NCBI RefSeq assembly: GCF_018070565.1
Contig: NZ_JAGPXL010000044.1
Span: forward strand, 1-56,657
Source of the DNA: Streptomyces sp. B93
Lineage (GTDB): Bacteria > Actinomycetota > Actinomycetes > Streptomycetales > Streptomycetaceae
Length of the DNA: 56,657 nucleotides
Direction of reading: 5' to 3'
The notes under the pieces are model-generated. The model was not told where the DNA came from. It did no database searches and was given only the letters and a program-made list of their open reading frames with translations. Position numbers and translations under genes: made by a program. Shown here piece after piece: positions 33,533 to 41,045 of the stretch (position 1 is its first letter; each line of letters opens with the position of its first letter).

Positions 33533-33835
33533 GTGGCGGATCCGGAACCGGTCGGGCTCGCGGAGGCGATCGGCACGGTGCGCGCGGAGCTGGCGCGGGC
33601 ACAGGCCGAGGGCGCGGCGAGCGACTGGCGGTTCAGTGTGGAGCAGGTCAGCCTGGAGTTCTCGGTGCAGTTCCACCGCGCCGGGGACGGCGGGGCGGGG
33701 CTGCGGCTGGGCGTCGTGGAGGCCCGCCTCGGCGGCTCGGTGAGCCACGACACGACCCACCGCGTCCAGGTCGACCTGAGACCCCTGCCCCGACCCGACG
33801 GCCGCCACCACGAGGTGTCCCGGGAGGGCCGGTAG
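33533..33835 (+). CDS. Trypco2-family protein (trypsin co-occurring domain 2)
   Basis: A 100-aa protein whose whole length fits the trypco2 family: LAEAIGTVRAELARAQAEG, then DWRFSVEQVSLEFSVQFH, and a strand pattern GLRLGVVEARLGGSVSHDTTHRVQVDLRPL. The family is named for its frequent neighbourhood with trypsin-like and NTPase proteins of predicted actinobacterial conflict or signalling systems; its biochemical role is unknown. It starts with GTG at 33533, 91 bp from and divergent to the protease gene. A lipoprotein gene follows after 11 bp. Confidence 0.8.
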   Translation: MADPEPVGLAEAIGTVRAELARAQAEGAASDWRFSVEQVSLEFSVQFHRAGDGGAGLRLGVVEARLGGSVSHDTTHRVQVDLRPLPRPDGRHHEVSREGR

Positions 33836-33846
33836 GGTCAGCGGCC

Positions 33847-34389
33847 ATGCGCTCACCCCGTACGGCACCCGGCCGTCGCACCCGCGTCCTGCTGGCGGTC
33901 GTGTGCGCGGCGGGAGTCCTCACCGGTTGTCAGACCCTCGCGGACGCCGCCCTCGACGCGGGCTGCGAGGGCACGGAGAGCAGGGTGGCCAAGCTGGGGT
34001 CGTACCGGGTCCTCGACTCCAGGCCCCGGGGGACCGTCGTGCCCCGGGGCTTCGAGGACCTCGATTCCGGCTGCTGGGCGGACAGCGGTGAGGCATGGCT
34101 GTACGCCGAGCGGACCTATGTCTTCCCCGGCGGAAGGGCCGAGGTGGTCCGGCACTACCGGCGCGCGGCGGAGCGCGACGGCTGGACGCCGTCCGGTGCC
34201 GCCGCCGAGCGGCTGTGCTTCACCCCGGCCGGGGGCGACGACACGACGACGCTGGAGGTCTACTTCCTGACCGAGGGCGTCCTGGACGCGGAGGGCAGCA
34301 CGGCCGGGCCCGGGTTCGGCTCGGGGGAGGGCTACCGGGTCGCCGTCACCGCCACGGCCGACGGCTCCGCGGCCGGCTGCGCCGACTGA
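33847..34389 (+). CDS. Putative lipoprotein
   Basis: A 180-aa exported protein: basic N-terminus, hydrophobic core and lipobox VLTGC with Cys28 as the lipidation site. The mature part has five further Cys (GCEGTES, GCWADSG, LCFTPAG, AGCAD and similar positions), so disulfides are likely, and an aromatic beta-rich segment (LYAERTYVFPGGRAEVVRHYRR, LEVYFLTEG). I do not recognise the family. It starts 11 bp after the trypco2 stop and may be cotranscribed with it. Confidence 0.75.
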   Translation: MRSPRTAPGRRTRVLLAVVCAAGVLTGCQTLADAALDAGCEGTESRVAKLGSYRVLDSRPRGTVVPRGFEDLDSGCWADSGEAWLYAERTYVFPGGRAEVVRHYRRAAERDGWTPSGAAAERLCFTPAGGDDTTTLEVYFLTEGVLDAEGSTAGPGFGSGEGYRVAVTATADGSAAGCAD

Positions 34390-34431
34390 CGGAAAGCGGG
34401 CCGCTCACCAGCGCTCACTATGCTGGGCGGC

Positions 34432-35346
34432 ATGCTGAGAGACGTGTCCGCGGTGCGCTATGTCGAGCCCCTGCGCTCGGGCGGCTCCGTGCCCGCTGTC
34501 GTCGAGGCCGACGACCTCGGGACCTACGTCGTGAAGTTCACCGCCTCGGCGCAGGGCCACAAGGCGCTGGTCGCCGAGGTGATCGTGGGGGAGCTGGCGC
34601 GGGCGCTGGGGCTGCGGTTCCCGGAGCTGGTGCTGGTGCACTTCGATCCGGCGATCGCGGGGGACGAGCCGCACCAGGAGGTGCGGGACCTGCACAGTGC
34701 CAGCGCCGGGGTCAACCTCGGGATGGACTGGCTGCCGGGCGCACGTGACTTCACGCCCGAGGTCGCCAAGGAGTTCCGGGTCGATCCGGTGGAGGCGGGC
34801 CGGATCGTCTGGCTGGACGCCCTGACGGTGAACGTCGACCGCACGGTGCACAGCTCGAACCTGATGATCTGGCCCACCGCCGGGTTCGCCCCGCCCCGCC
34901 TCTGGCTCATCGACCACGGCGCGGCGCTCGTCTTCCACCACCGCTGGGACCTGTCGGCGCCGGAGAAGGCGTACGACTTCCGCCACCACGCCCTCGGGCA
35001 CTACGCCCCTGACGTCCGCGCCGCCGACGCCGAGCTGGCGCCGAAGGTGACCGAGGGGCTGCTGCGCGAGGTGGTGGCCGAGGTGCCGGACGCCTGGCTG
35101 GCCGAGGAGCGGGACTTCGCGACCCCGGCCGCCGTCCGTGAGGCGTACGTGGGCTACCTCCACGCGCGCGTGCGGGCCTCCGCCGCCTGGCTGCCCATGG
35201 ACTTCCCCACCCGGGAGGAGCTGGCCGCCGAGGAGGCGCTGCGCGCGGCGAGGACCCAGCGGGGACGGCCGGACTGGCTCAAGCGGGTCCCGGACCTGCA
35301 CGGCAAGCCGGCCGCGGAACAGGATTGGTCGGTGCACCTGAAATGA
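34432..35346 (+). CDS. HipA-like kinase-fold protein
   Basis: A 304-aa protein resembling the stand-alone HipA-like kinase family of actinobacteria (HipA_2-like). The N-terminal lobe has VVKFTASAQG with a candidate ATP-binding Lys. The catalytic-loop equivalent is NVDRTVHSSNLMIW (Asp and Asn kept) and the metal-binding segment is LIDHGAAL. There is no HipB-type antitoxin nearby, so a classical toxin-antitoxin role is doubtful. ATG at 34432 is preferred over 34420 because a CACTAT -10-like box precedes it. Its stop overlaps the next start (ATGA). Confidence 0.78.
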   Translation: MLRDVSAVRYVEPLRSGGSVPAVVEADDLGTYVVKFTASAQGHKALVAEVIVGELARALGLRFPELVLVHFDPAIAGDEPHQEVRDLHSASAGVNLGMDWLPGARDFTPEVAKEFRVDPVEAGRIVWLDALTVNVDRTVHSSNLMIWPTAGFAPPRLWLIDHGAALVFHHRWDLSAPEKAYDFRHHALGHYAPDVRAADAELAPKVTEGLLREVVAEVPDAWLAEERDFATPAAVREAYVGYLHARVRASAAWLPMDFPTREELAAEEALRAARTQRGRPDWLKRVPDLHGKPAAEQDWSVHLK

Positions 35347-35639
35347 CGGCGGAGACGACGGCCCACCGCGTCGAGATCGAGTACTGCACCCAGTGCCGCT
35401 GGCTGCCGCGCGCCGCCTGGCTGGCCCAGGAACTGCTCACCACCTTCGAGTCCGAGCTGACGGAGCTGGCGCTGAGGCCCGGCACCGGTGGCGTCTTCGT
35501 CGTCCGCGTCGGCGACGAGGTGGTCTGGGACCGCAGGGAGCAGGGCTTCCCGGAGCCGACAGCCGTGAAGAAGGCCGTACGCGACCGAGTGGCCCCGGGC
35601 AGGTCCCTGGGCCACTCGGACCGTACGGCTCGCTCGTGA
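35343..35639 (+). CDS. SelT/SelW/SelH-family thioredoxin-like protein
   Basis: A 98-aa protein of the Rdx group. VEIEYCTQCRWLPRAAWLAQELL has the redox motif CTQC (Cys15, Cys18), the Cys version of the CxxU found in selenoproteins, followed by the family pattern GGVFVVRVGDEVVWDRREQGFPEPTAVKKAVRDRV. Probably a small cytoplasmic redox protein with unknown partner. ATG overlaps the HipA-like stop (ATGA), so the two are coupled. Confidence 0.88.
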   Translation: MTAETTAHRVEIEYCTQCRWLPRAAWLAQELLTTFESELTELALRPGTGGVFVVRVGDEVVWDRREQGFPEPTAVKKAVRDRVAPGRSLGHSDRTARS

Positions 35640-35640
35640 G

Positions 35641-35708
35641 CTGCTCGTCCAGCCCTTGAGCTGCTCGTCCAGCCCTTGAGCTGCTTGTCTAGCCCTTGAG
35701 CTGCTCGT
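35641..35708. repeat. 20-bp tandem repeat at the 3' end of the malate synthase gene
   Basis: Three adjacent 20-bp units CTGCTCGTCCAGCCCTTGAG (35641-35660, 35661-35680, 35681-35700, the last with two changes) plus 8 bp of a fourth. On the minus strand the unit spells the last codons of malate synthase (EQLKG) and its stop region. The proximal copy carries TAG where the distal copies have TGG. The repeat lies between convergent genes. Confidence 0.9.
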
Positions 35709-37311
35709 ACGCCGGGAGCGTCAGGAAGTCGGCGTAGTCCTCGTCCAGCGCCACCTTCAGCAGCAGGTCATGCGCCTGCTGCCAGTTCCCCGCGGCGAAG
35801 GCCTCGTCGCCGAGGTCGGCGCGGATGCTCGCCAGTTCCTCCGCCGCCACCCTGCGGGCCAGGTCGGCGGTGACGGTCTCGCCGTTGTCGAGGACGACCC
35901 CGGCGTTGATCCACTGCCAGATCTGGGAGCGGGAGATCTCGGCGGTGGCGGCGTCCTCCATCAGGTTGAAGATGGCGACCGCGCCGAGACCGCGCAGCCA
36001 CGCCTCGATGTAGCGGATGCCGACCTGCACGGCGTTGACCAGGCCCGCGTACGTCGGCTTGGCGTCGAGGGAGTCGACCGCGAGCAGGTCGGCCGCCTTG
36101 ACGTCGACGTCCTCGCGGAGCCGGTCCTTCTGGTTCGGCCGGTCGCCGAGGACCCGGTCGAAGGACTCCATGGCGATCGGCACCAGGTCGGGGTGGGCGA
36201 CCCAGGAGCCGTCGAAGCCGTCGTGCGCCTCGCGGTCCTTGTCGGCGCGGACCTTCTCGAAGGCGACCTTGTTGACCTCCGGGTCCCGGCGCGAGGGGAT
36301 GAACGCCGCCATGCCGCCGATCGCGTGCGCGCCGCGCTTGTGGCAGGTACGCACCAGGAGTTCGGTGTACGCCCGCATGAAGGGCGCCGTCATCGTCACC
36401 GCGTTGCGGTCCGGCAGGACGAACCGCGGGCCGCCGTCGCGGAAGTTCTTCACGATGGAGAAGAGGTAGTCCCAGCGGCCCGCGTTCAGGCCGGAGGCGT
36501 GGTCGCGCAGCTCGTAGAGGATCTCCTCCATCTCGTACGCCGCCGTGATCGTCTCGATCAGGACCGTGGCACGGATGGTGCCCTGCGGGATGCCGACGTA
36601 GTCCTGCGCGAAGACGAACACGTCGTTCCAGAGCCGCGCCTCCAGGTGCGACTCCGTCTTCGGGAGGTAGAAGTAAGGGCCCTTGCCCATGTCCAGCAGG
36701 CGCTGGGCGTTGTGGAAGAAGTACAGGCCGAAGTCGACCAGGGCGCCGGGCACGGGGGCGCCGTCCAGCTGGAGGTGGCGCTCGTCGAGGTGCCAGCCGC
36801 GCGGGCGCATCACCACGGTGGCGAGTTCGGCGTCCGGCCGCAGGGCGTACGACTTGCCGGTCCGCTCGTCGGTGAAGTCGACGCGGCGGGTGTAGGCGTC
36901 GATGAGGTTGAGCTGGCCGAGGACGACGTTCTCCCAGGTGGGGGCGGAGGCGTCCTCGAAGTCCGCGAGCCAGACCTTCGCGCCCGAGTTGAGGGCGTTG
37001 ATGGTCATCTTGCGGTCGGTGGGGCCGGTGATCTCGACCCGGCGGTCGTCGAGGGCCGGGGGCGCGGGAGCGACCCGCCAGGAGTCGTCCGCGCGGAGCG
37101 CGGCGGTCTCGGGGAGGAAGTCCAGGGTGGAGGTGCGGGCGATCTCGGCGCGGCGCTCGGCGCGGCGGGCGAGGAGTTCGTCACGCCGGGGCGTGAACCG
37201 CCGGTGCAGCTCCGCCACGAAGGCGAGCGCCGCGTCGGTCAGGACCTCCTGCTGCCGGGGCAAGGGCTCGGCATCGACGACGGCCAGCGAGGACGGCGCT
37301 GGTGCGGACAT
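35689..37311 (-). CDS. aceB: Malate synthase A
   Basis: Condenses glyoxylate and acetyl-CoA into malate; 540 aa, the length of malate synthase A rather than the longer G form. Motifs: LADFEDASAPTWENV near residue 115, VMRPRGWHLDERH with the glyoxylate-binding Arg, the signature HASGLNAGRWDYLFSIVKNF and IFNLMEDAATAEISRSQIWQW with the catalytic-type Asp. C-terminus YEQLKG lies inside a 20-bp tandem repeat. The promoter has a TTCC-N7-GGAA operator exactly between -35 and -10, so AllR-type control linked to allantoin-derived glyoxylate is likely. Confidence 0.96.
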   Translation of the reverse strand: MSAPAPSSLAVVDAEPLPRQQEVLTDAALAFVAELHRRFTPRRDELLARRAERRAEIARTSTLDFLPETAALRADDSWRVAPAPPALDDRRVEITGPTDRKMTINALNSGAKVWLADFEDASAPTWENVVLGQLNLIDAYTRRVDFTDERTGKSYALRPDAELATVVMRPRGWHLDERHLQLDGAPVPGALVDFGLYFFHNAQRLLDMGKGPYFYLPKTESHLEARLWNDVFVFAQDYVGIPQGTIRATVLIETITAAYEMEEILYELRDHASGLNAGRWDYLFSIVKNFRDGGPRFVLPDRNAVTMTAPFMRAYTELLVRTCHKRGAHAIGGMAAFIPSRRDPEVNKVAFEKVRADKDREAHDGFDGSWVAHPDLVPIAMESFDRVLGDRPNQKDRLREDVDVKAADLLAVDSLDAKPTYAGLVNAVQVGIRYIEAWLRGLGAVAIFNLMEDAATAEISRSQIWQWINAGVVLDNGETVTADLARRVAAEELASIRADLGDEAFAAGNWQQAHDLLLKVALDEDYADFLTLPAYEQLKG

Positions 37312-37410
37312 GAGCTGTCACTTCCTTCAGCAGGCGTGGCACCGGGTGCCAAGCGGCACGAAAGGGGGCGTTGCGCACCCGGTGTGCGGACGGGTGCCTC
37401 TGATCAGTGG

Positions 37411-37439
37411 ATAGTAGTTTCCTCATCGTGGAACTTCAA
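37411..37439 (-). promoter_or_regulatory. aceB promoter with AllR-type operator in the spacer
   Basis: On the minus strand, -35 TTGAAG (plus 37434-37439), 17-nt spacer and -10 TACTAT (plus 37411-37416). The perfect palindrome TTCC-N7-GGAA occupies 37419-37433, filling the spacer. The start would be near 37404, giving a leader of about 90 nt. No good second operator is found 21 bp away (37398-37412 has three mismatches). Confidence 0.75.
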
Positions 37440-37499
37440 TGGTTTGTTGATGTCGAGATTCTCCGAGTCGAGGCAAGGTGGCGCTCGGTGCCACCCCGC

Positions 37500-38141
37500 T
37501 CACTCAAGGTGGCCCAGGTCGGCCTCGGTGTCGATGTCGTACGGCTGTGCCACGTCCCCGCACTCGACGAGCCGGACAGCGCTTTCCCGTTCCCCCAGAT
37601 AGCCGCGTGCCCCGCGGTCGCCGCTCGCGGTCCCGGCGATCCCCGCCCAGTGCGCCGCGCCGAGCAGCACGGGATGGCCGCGTACGCCGTCGTACGCGGC
37701 GGACGCCAGCGAGGTCTCGTCCCGGTACGCGCCCCGCACCCGTGCCACCGCCTCCGGCCCGATCCCGGGCTGGTCCACCAGCAGCACCAGCGCCGCCCGC
37801 GCCCCCGTGCCGGCCAGCGAGTCGAGCCCGGCCAGCAGCGACCCGCCCATGCCCTGCTCCCAGCGCGGGTTCTCCACCAGGACGCAGTCCGGCAGTTCGG
37901 CCTGGTCGCGTACGGCGTCGGCGTGCGCCCCCAGTACCACGTGGACCCGGGTGCACCCGGCGGCCCGCAGCACCCCCACCGCGTGTTCCACCAGCGGTCG
38001 GCCGCGGTGGGTCAGCAGCGCCTTCGGCCGCCCGCCCAGGCGCCGCCCGCCGCCCGCGGCCAGCAGCAGCCCGGCGACCTCGCCCGCGGCCGAGTCGTTC
38101 GCGGTGTCCGTCCGGTCGTTCTCGTCGTTCATTTCGGTCAT
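37500..38141 (-). CDS. MocA/MobA-like molybdenum-cofactor nucleotidyltransferase
   Basis: Predicted NTP transferase, 213 aa, of the MocA type that adds CMP to molybdopterin for enzymes such as xanthine dehydrogenase. LLLAAGGGRRLGGRPKALLTHRGRPLVEHAV is the nucleotide-binding signature with the conserved Lys; VENPRWEQGMGGSLLAGL, LLVDQPGI with the metal Asp, and GVRGHPVLLGAAHWAGI follow the family order. Its position in a purine-catabolism region suggests service to xanthine dehydrogenase, which is not in the window. ATG at 38132 is an alternative start. 188 bp separate it from aceB. Confidence 0.85.
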   Translation of the reverse strand: MTEMNDENDRTDTANDSAAGEVAGLLLAAGGGRRLGGRPKALLTHRGRPLVEHAVGVLRAAGCTRVHVVLGAHADAVRDQAELPDCVLVENPRWEQGMGGSLLAGLDSLAGTGARAALVLLVDQPGIGPEAVARVRGAYRDETSLASAAYDGVRGHPVLLGAAHWAGIAGTASGDRGARGYLGERESAVRLVECGDVAQPYDIDTEADLGHLE

Positions 38142-38321
38142 GTGTCCTACATACCTGACGGCATGTCGACTTCCTGGCGTTCAAGGGCTGAATTTCGGTC
38201 CGCGCGGTGGCGCTTCCACCCCGGAAGGCGTTTACTGGCCCGCGTCCCTGAGCGGGTGCGCTCGGGGGAGCGTCCGGGGGACGACACAACCGCGCACACC
38301 GGCGTGCGAGGGGGGAGAGCT

Positions 38322-38636
38322 GTGTTGCGGAGCTTGGGGCAGAGGCGAGTGGCCGGCAGCGACGAGGACCCGAGGGTGGCCGAACTGCGGACCGCCGTCT
38401 CCCGGCTGCGCCGTGAACTCGCCGCGCACCCCGTCGAGTTCCCCGACCGGGGCATAGCCGAGGACGAACTCGCCGCGCTGGCCGCGATGACCTCCGGCGG
38501 CGCCCCCGAGATCCCCCGGCTGCGCCGCTCCCTGTTACTGATCGCGGGCGCGATCGGCTCGGTCAGCGCCCTGTCCAGAGGGCTGACACAGGTGCGCGAA
38601 GCGGTGGACCTGTTCGGCGAGGCGCCGCGCGGCTGA
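38322..38636 (+). CDS. DUF5955-family small protein
   Basis: A 104-aa protein matching the actinobacterial DUF5955 pattern: EDPRVAELRTAVSRLRRELAAHP, then EDELAALAAMTSGG, RLRRSLLLIAGAIGSVSALSRGL and EAVDLFG. Helical, no clear membrane segment, function unknown. GTG at 38322 is chosen because GGGGGAG lies 5 nt upstream; the 180-bp gap before it holds the MocA start and no clear promoter. It ends 15 bp from the convergent allR. Confidence 0.75.
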   Translation: MLRSLGQRRVAGSDEDPRVAELRTAVSRLRRELAAHPVEFPDRGIAEDELAALAAMTSGGAPEIPRLRRSLLLIAGAIGSVSALSRGLTQVREAVDLFGEAPRG

Positions 38637-38650
38637 CGCCCCGTGGGGGA

Positions 38651-39451
38651 TCAGACGGCCGGGCCGCCCGAGGTGGTCAGGGCGTCCGACAGTTCCGCCG
38701 CCACCTGCTGGAGCACCGGCACGATCCGCTCCGTCGCCGTCTCCGTGACCCGCCCCGCCGGACCGGAGATGGAGATCGCCGCGGCGGTGGGGGAGTCGGG
38801 CACCGGTACGGCGAGACAGCGGACGCCGATCTCCTGTTCGTTGTCGTCGACCGCGTACCCGAGGCGGCGGACCTCCTCCAGCGCCGCGAGGAAACCCTCC
38901 GGCGTGGTGATCGTCTTCTCGGTCGCGGCGGGCATGCCGGTACGGGCGAGCAGCGCGCGCACCTCCTGTGGCGGGAGGTCGGCCAGCAGGGCCTTGCCGA
39001 CGCCGGTGGAGTGCGGCAGGACGCGACGGCCGACCTCGGTGAACATCCGCATCGAGTGCTTGGACGGCACCTGGGCGACGTAGACGATCTCGTCGCCGTC
39101 GAGCAGCGCCATGTTCGCCGTCTCGCCGGTCGCCTCGACCAGCCGGGCGAGATAGGGGCGGGCCCAGGTGCCCAGCAGCCGGGAGGCGGATTCGCCGAGG
39201 CGGATCAGACGGGGGCCGAGCGCGTACCGCCGGTTGGGCTGCTGGCGTACGTAGCCGCAGGCGACCAGGGTGCGCATCAGCCGGTGGATGGTGGGCAGCG
39301 GCAGTCCGCTGCTCGCGGACAGTTCGCTCAGGCCGACCTCGCCGCCCGCGTCCGCCATCCGCTCCAGCAGGTCGAAGGCGCGCTCCAGGGACTGCACGCC
39401 ACCGCTGGCGGGCTTGGCGGAGTCGGTGGTGCTGGCGCTGGACGTCGGCAC
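38651..39451 (-). CDS. allR: IclR-family repressor, AllR-like
   Basis: Regulator of 266 aa: winged helix-turn-helix at about 20-90 (VQSLERAFDLLERM, GLSELSASSGLPLPTIHRLMRTLVACGYVRQ) and a C-terminal IclR effector domain (TGETANMALLDGDEIVYVAQ, LPHSTGVGKALLADLP, IGVRCLAVPVPD). GTG start at 39451 with AAAGGAA upstream. Divergent from allantoinase. The same 15-nt palindrome is found at its own promoter and at allB, aceB, gcl and hyi. AllR repressors of allantoin genes are known in E. coli and S. coelicolor; an effector such as glyoxylate or an allantoin derivative is expected but not shown here. Confidence 0.9.
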   Translation of the reverse strand: MPTSSASTTDSAKPASGGVQSLERAFDLLERMADAGGEVGLSELSASSGLPLPTIHRLMRTLVACGYVRQQPNRRYALGPRLIRLGESASRLLGTWARPYLARLVEATGETANMALLDGDEIVYVAQVPSKHSMRMFTEVGRRVLPHSTGVGKALLADLPPQEVRALLARTGMPAATEKTITTPEGFLAALEEVRRLGYAVDDNEQEIGVRCLAVPVPDSPTAAAISISGPAGRVTETATERIVPVLQQVAAELSDALTTSGGPAV

Positions 39452-39478
39452 GGCGCGTTCCTTTCGGCGCTGGCGGTT

Positions 39479-39521
39479 TTCGGCTTCCCGGAAGAGTAAT
39501 TCCACTTTGCGGAAAAGTCCA
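39479..39521 (-). promoter_or_regulatory. allR promoter with two tandem AllR-type operators
   Basis: On the minus strand, -35 TGGACT (plus 39516-39521), 17-nt spacer and -10 TACTCT (plus 39493-39498). A perfect TTCC-N7-GGAA lies in the spacer (39500-39514) and a one-mismatch copy (TTCG) at 39479-39493, starting exactly 21 bp away. This supports autorepression. Confidence 0.75.
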
Positions 39522-39585
39522 GAGTGTGGCTCGGGGTGCACTGTGGAGAGTGTGCCCCTTGACGGCGGAGGAGCGGGGGGCGAAA

Positions 39586-39628
39586 CTCCTTCAACAGAAA
39601 GTTGAATTCCGTTACGTGGAAGTAAAAT
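39586..39628 (+). promoter_or_regulatory. allB promoter region with AllR-type operator and a second palindrome
   Basis: A perfect TTCC-N7-GGAA is at 39607-39621, just before a TAAAAT -10 candidate (39623-39628); the -35 is probably the GTTGAA region at about 39600-39606. A weak copy (CTCC-N7-GAAA) starts 21 bp upstream at 39586. Overlapping it is TTCAAC-N5-GTTGAA (39590-39606), also found upstream of uraD. Confidence 0.7.
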
Positions 39629-39649
39629 CCCGTCTGAGGAGAGGGTCCG

Positions 39650-40990
39650 GTGTCCGACGCTCACCTGGTACTGCGCTCGACGCGCGTCATCACGCCCGAG
39701 GGGACGCGCCCCGCGTCGGTCGCGGTGACCGGCGGCACCATCACGGCCGTACTGCCCCACGACGCCCAAGTGCCCTCCGGCGCCCGGCTGGAGGACGTCG
39801 GCGACGACGTGCTGCTGCCCGGCTTGGTCGACACCCATGTGCACGTCAACGACCCCGGCCGCACCGAGTGGGAGGGCTTCTGGACCGCCACCCGCGCCGC
39901 CGCGGCCGGTGGCATCACCACCCTCGTCGACATGCCGCTCAACTCCCTGCCGCCGACCACGACGGTGGCCCACCTCCGCACCAAGCGGGCGGTCGCCGCC
40001 GCCAAGGCCCATGTCGACGTCGGCTTCTGGGGCGGCGCCCTGCCGGACAACGTCAAGGACCTGCGCGCCCTGCACGAGGCCGGGGTCTTCGGCTTCAAGG
40101 CGTTCCTGTCGCCGTCGGGCGTGGACGAGTTCCCGCACCTCGACCAGGACCAGCTCGCCCGCTCCCTGGCCGAGATCGCCGGCTTCGGCGGCCTGCTGAT
40201 CGTGCACGCCGAGGACCCCGACCACCTCGCCGCCGCCCCGCCGCACGGCGGCCCCAGATACGCCGACTTCCTCGCCAGCCGCCCGCGCGACGCCGAGGAC
40301 ACCGCCGTCGCCACGCTGATCGCCCAGGCGAAGCGACTCCACGCGCGCGTGCACGTCCTGCACCTCTCCTCGTCGGACGCGCTGCCGCTGATCCGCGCGG
40401 CACGCGCCGAGGGGGTCCGGGTCACCGTCGAGACCTGCCCCCACTACCTCACCCTGACCGCCGAGGAAGTGCCGGACGGGGCCAGCGAGTTCAAGTGCTG
40501 CCCGCCCATCCGGGAGTCCGCCAACCAGGACCTGCTCTGGCAGGCGCTGGCGGACGGCACCATCGACTGCGTGGTCACGGACCACTCCCCGTCGACGGCC
40601 GACCTCAAGACGGACGACTTCGCCACCGCCTGGGGCGGCATCTCCGGCCTCCAGCTCAGCCTGCCCGCCGTATGGACCGAGGCGCGTCGGCGCGGCCACG
40701 GCCTGGAGGACGTCGTCCGCTGGATGTCCACGCGCACGGCCGAACTCGTCGGCCTCGACCACCGCAAGGGCGCCATCGCGGTGGGCCGGGACGCCGACTT
40801 CGCCGTCCTCGCGCCCGACGAGACGTTCACCGTGGACCCCGCGGCCCTCCAGCACCGCAACCGCGTCACCGCGTATGCGGGCCGCACGCTCAGCGGCGTC
40901 GTCAGGTCCACCTGGCTGCGCGGCCAACGCATCGCCGCGGGCGGCGAGTTCACCGAACCGAAGGGACAGCTCCTCAGCCGGACCCCCTGA
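39650..40990 (+). CDS. allB: Allantoinase
   Basis: Cyclic amidohydrolase that hydrolyses allantoin to allantoate; 446 aa. The metal motif DTHVHVNDPGRTEWEG has His63 and His65; Lys150 in FGFKAFLSP is the carboxylated bridging Lys; later metal His are in LLIVHAED and HVLHLSS, and the catalytic Asp is in VVTDHSPS. These match allantoinase rather than dihydroorotase. GTG start at 39650. Divergent from allR with operators between; allantoicase follows after 55 bp and is probably in the same operon. Confidence 0.95.
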   Translation: MSDAHLVLRSTRVITPEGTRPASVAVTGGTITAVLPHDAQVPSGARLEDVGDDVLLPGLVDTHVHVNDPGRTEWEGFWTATRAAAAGGITTLVDMPLNSLPPTTTVAHLRTKRAVAAAKAHVDVGFWGGALPDNVKDLRALHEAGVFGFKAFLSPSGVDEFPHLDQDQLARSLAEIAGFGGLLIVHAEDPDHLAAAPPHGGPRYADFLASRPRDAEDTAVATLIAQAKRLHARVHVLHLSSSDALPLIRAARAEGVRVTVETCPHYLTLTAEEVPDGASEFKCCPPIRESANQDLLWQALADGTIDCVVTDHSPSTADLKTDDFATAWGGISGLQLSLPAVWTEARRRGHGLEDVVRWMSTRTAELVGLDHRKGAIAVGRDADFAVLAPDETFTVDPAALQHRNRVTAYAGRTLSGVVRSTWLRGQRIAAGGEFTEPKGQLLSRTP

Positions 40991-41045
40991 CCCCCGCCAC
41001 CGCACCGGAGGCGGCCCACCCGACCGAAAGGAAGTCCTGATCACC

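Noticed and set aside
34432..35346. HipBA toxin-antitoxin module
   Set aside because: No HipB-like antitoxin gene next to it; the neighbour is a SelT/W-like redox protein.
35641..35708. CRISPR array
   Set aside because: The three 20-bp units are directly adjacent with no spacers and derive from the aceB 3' end.
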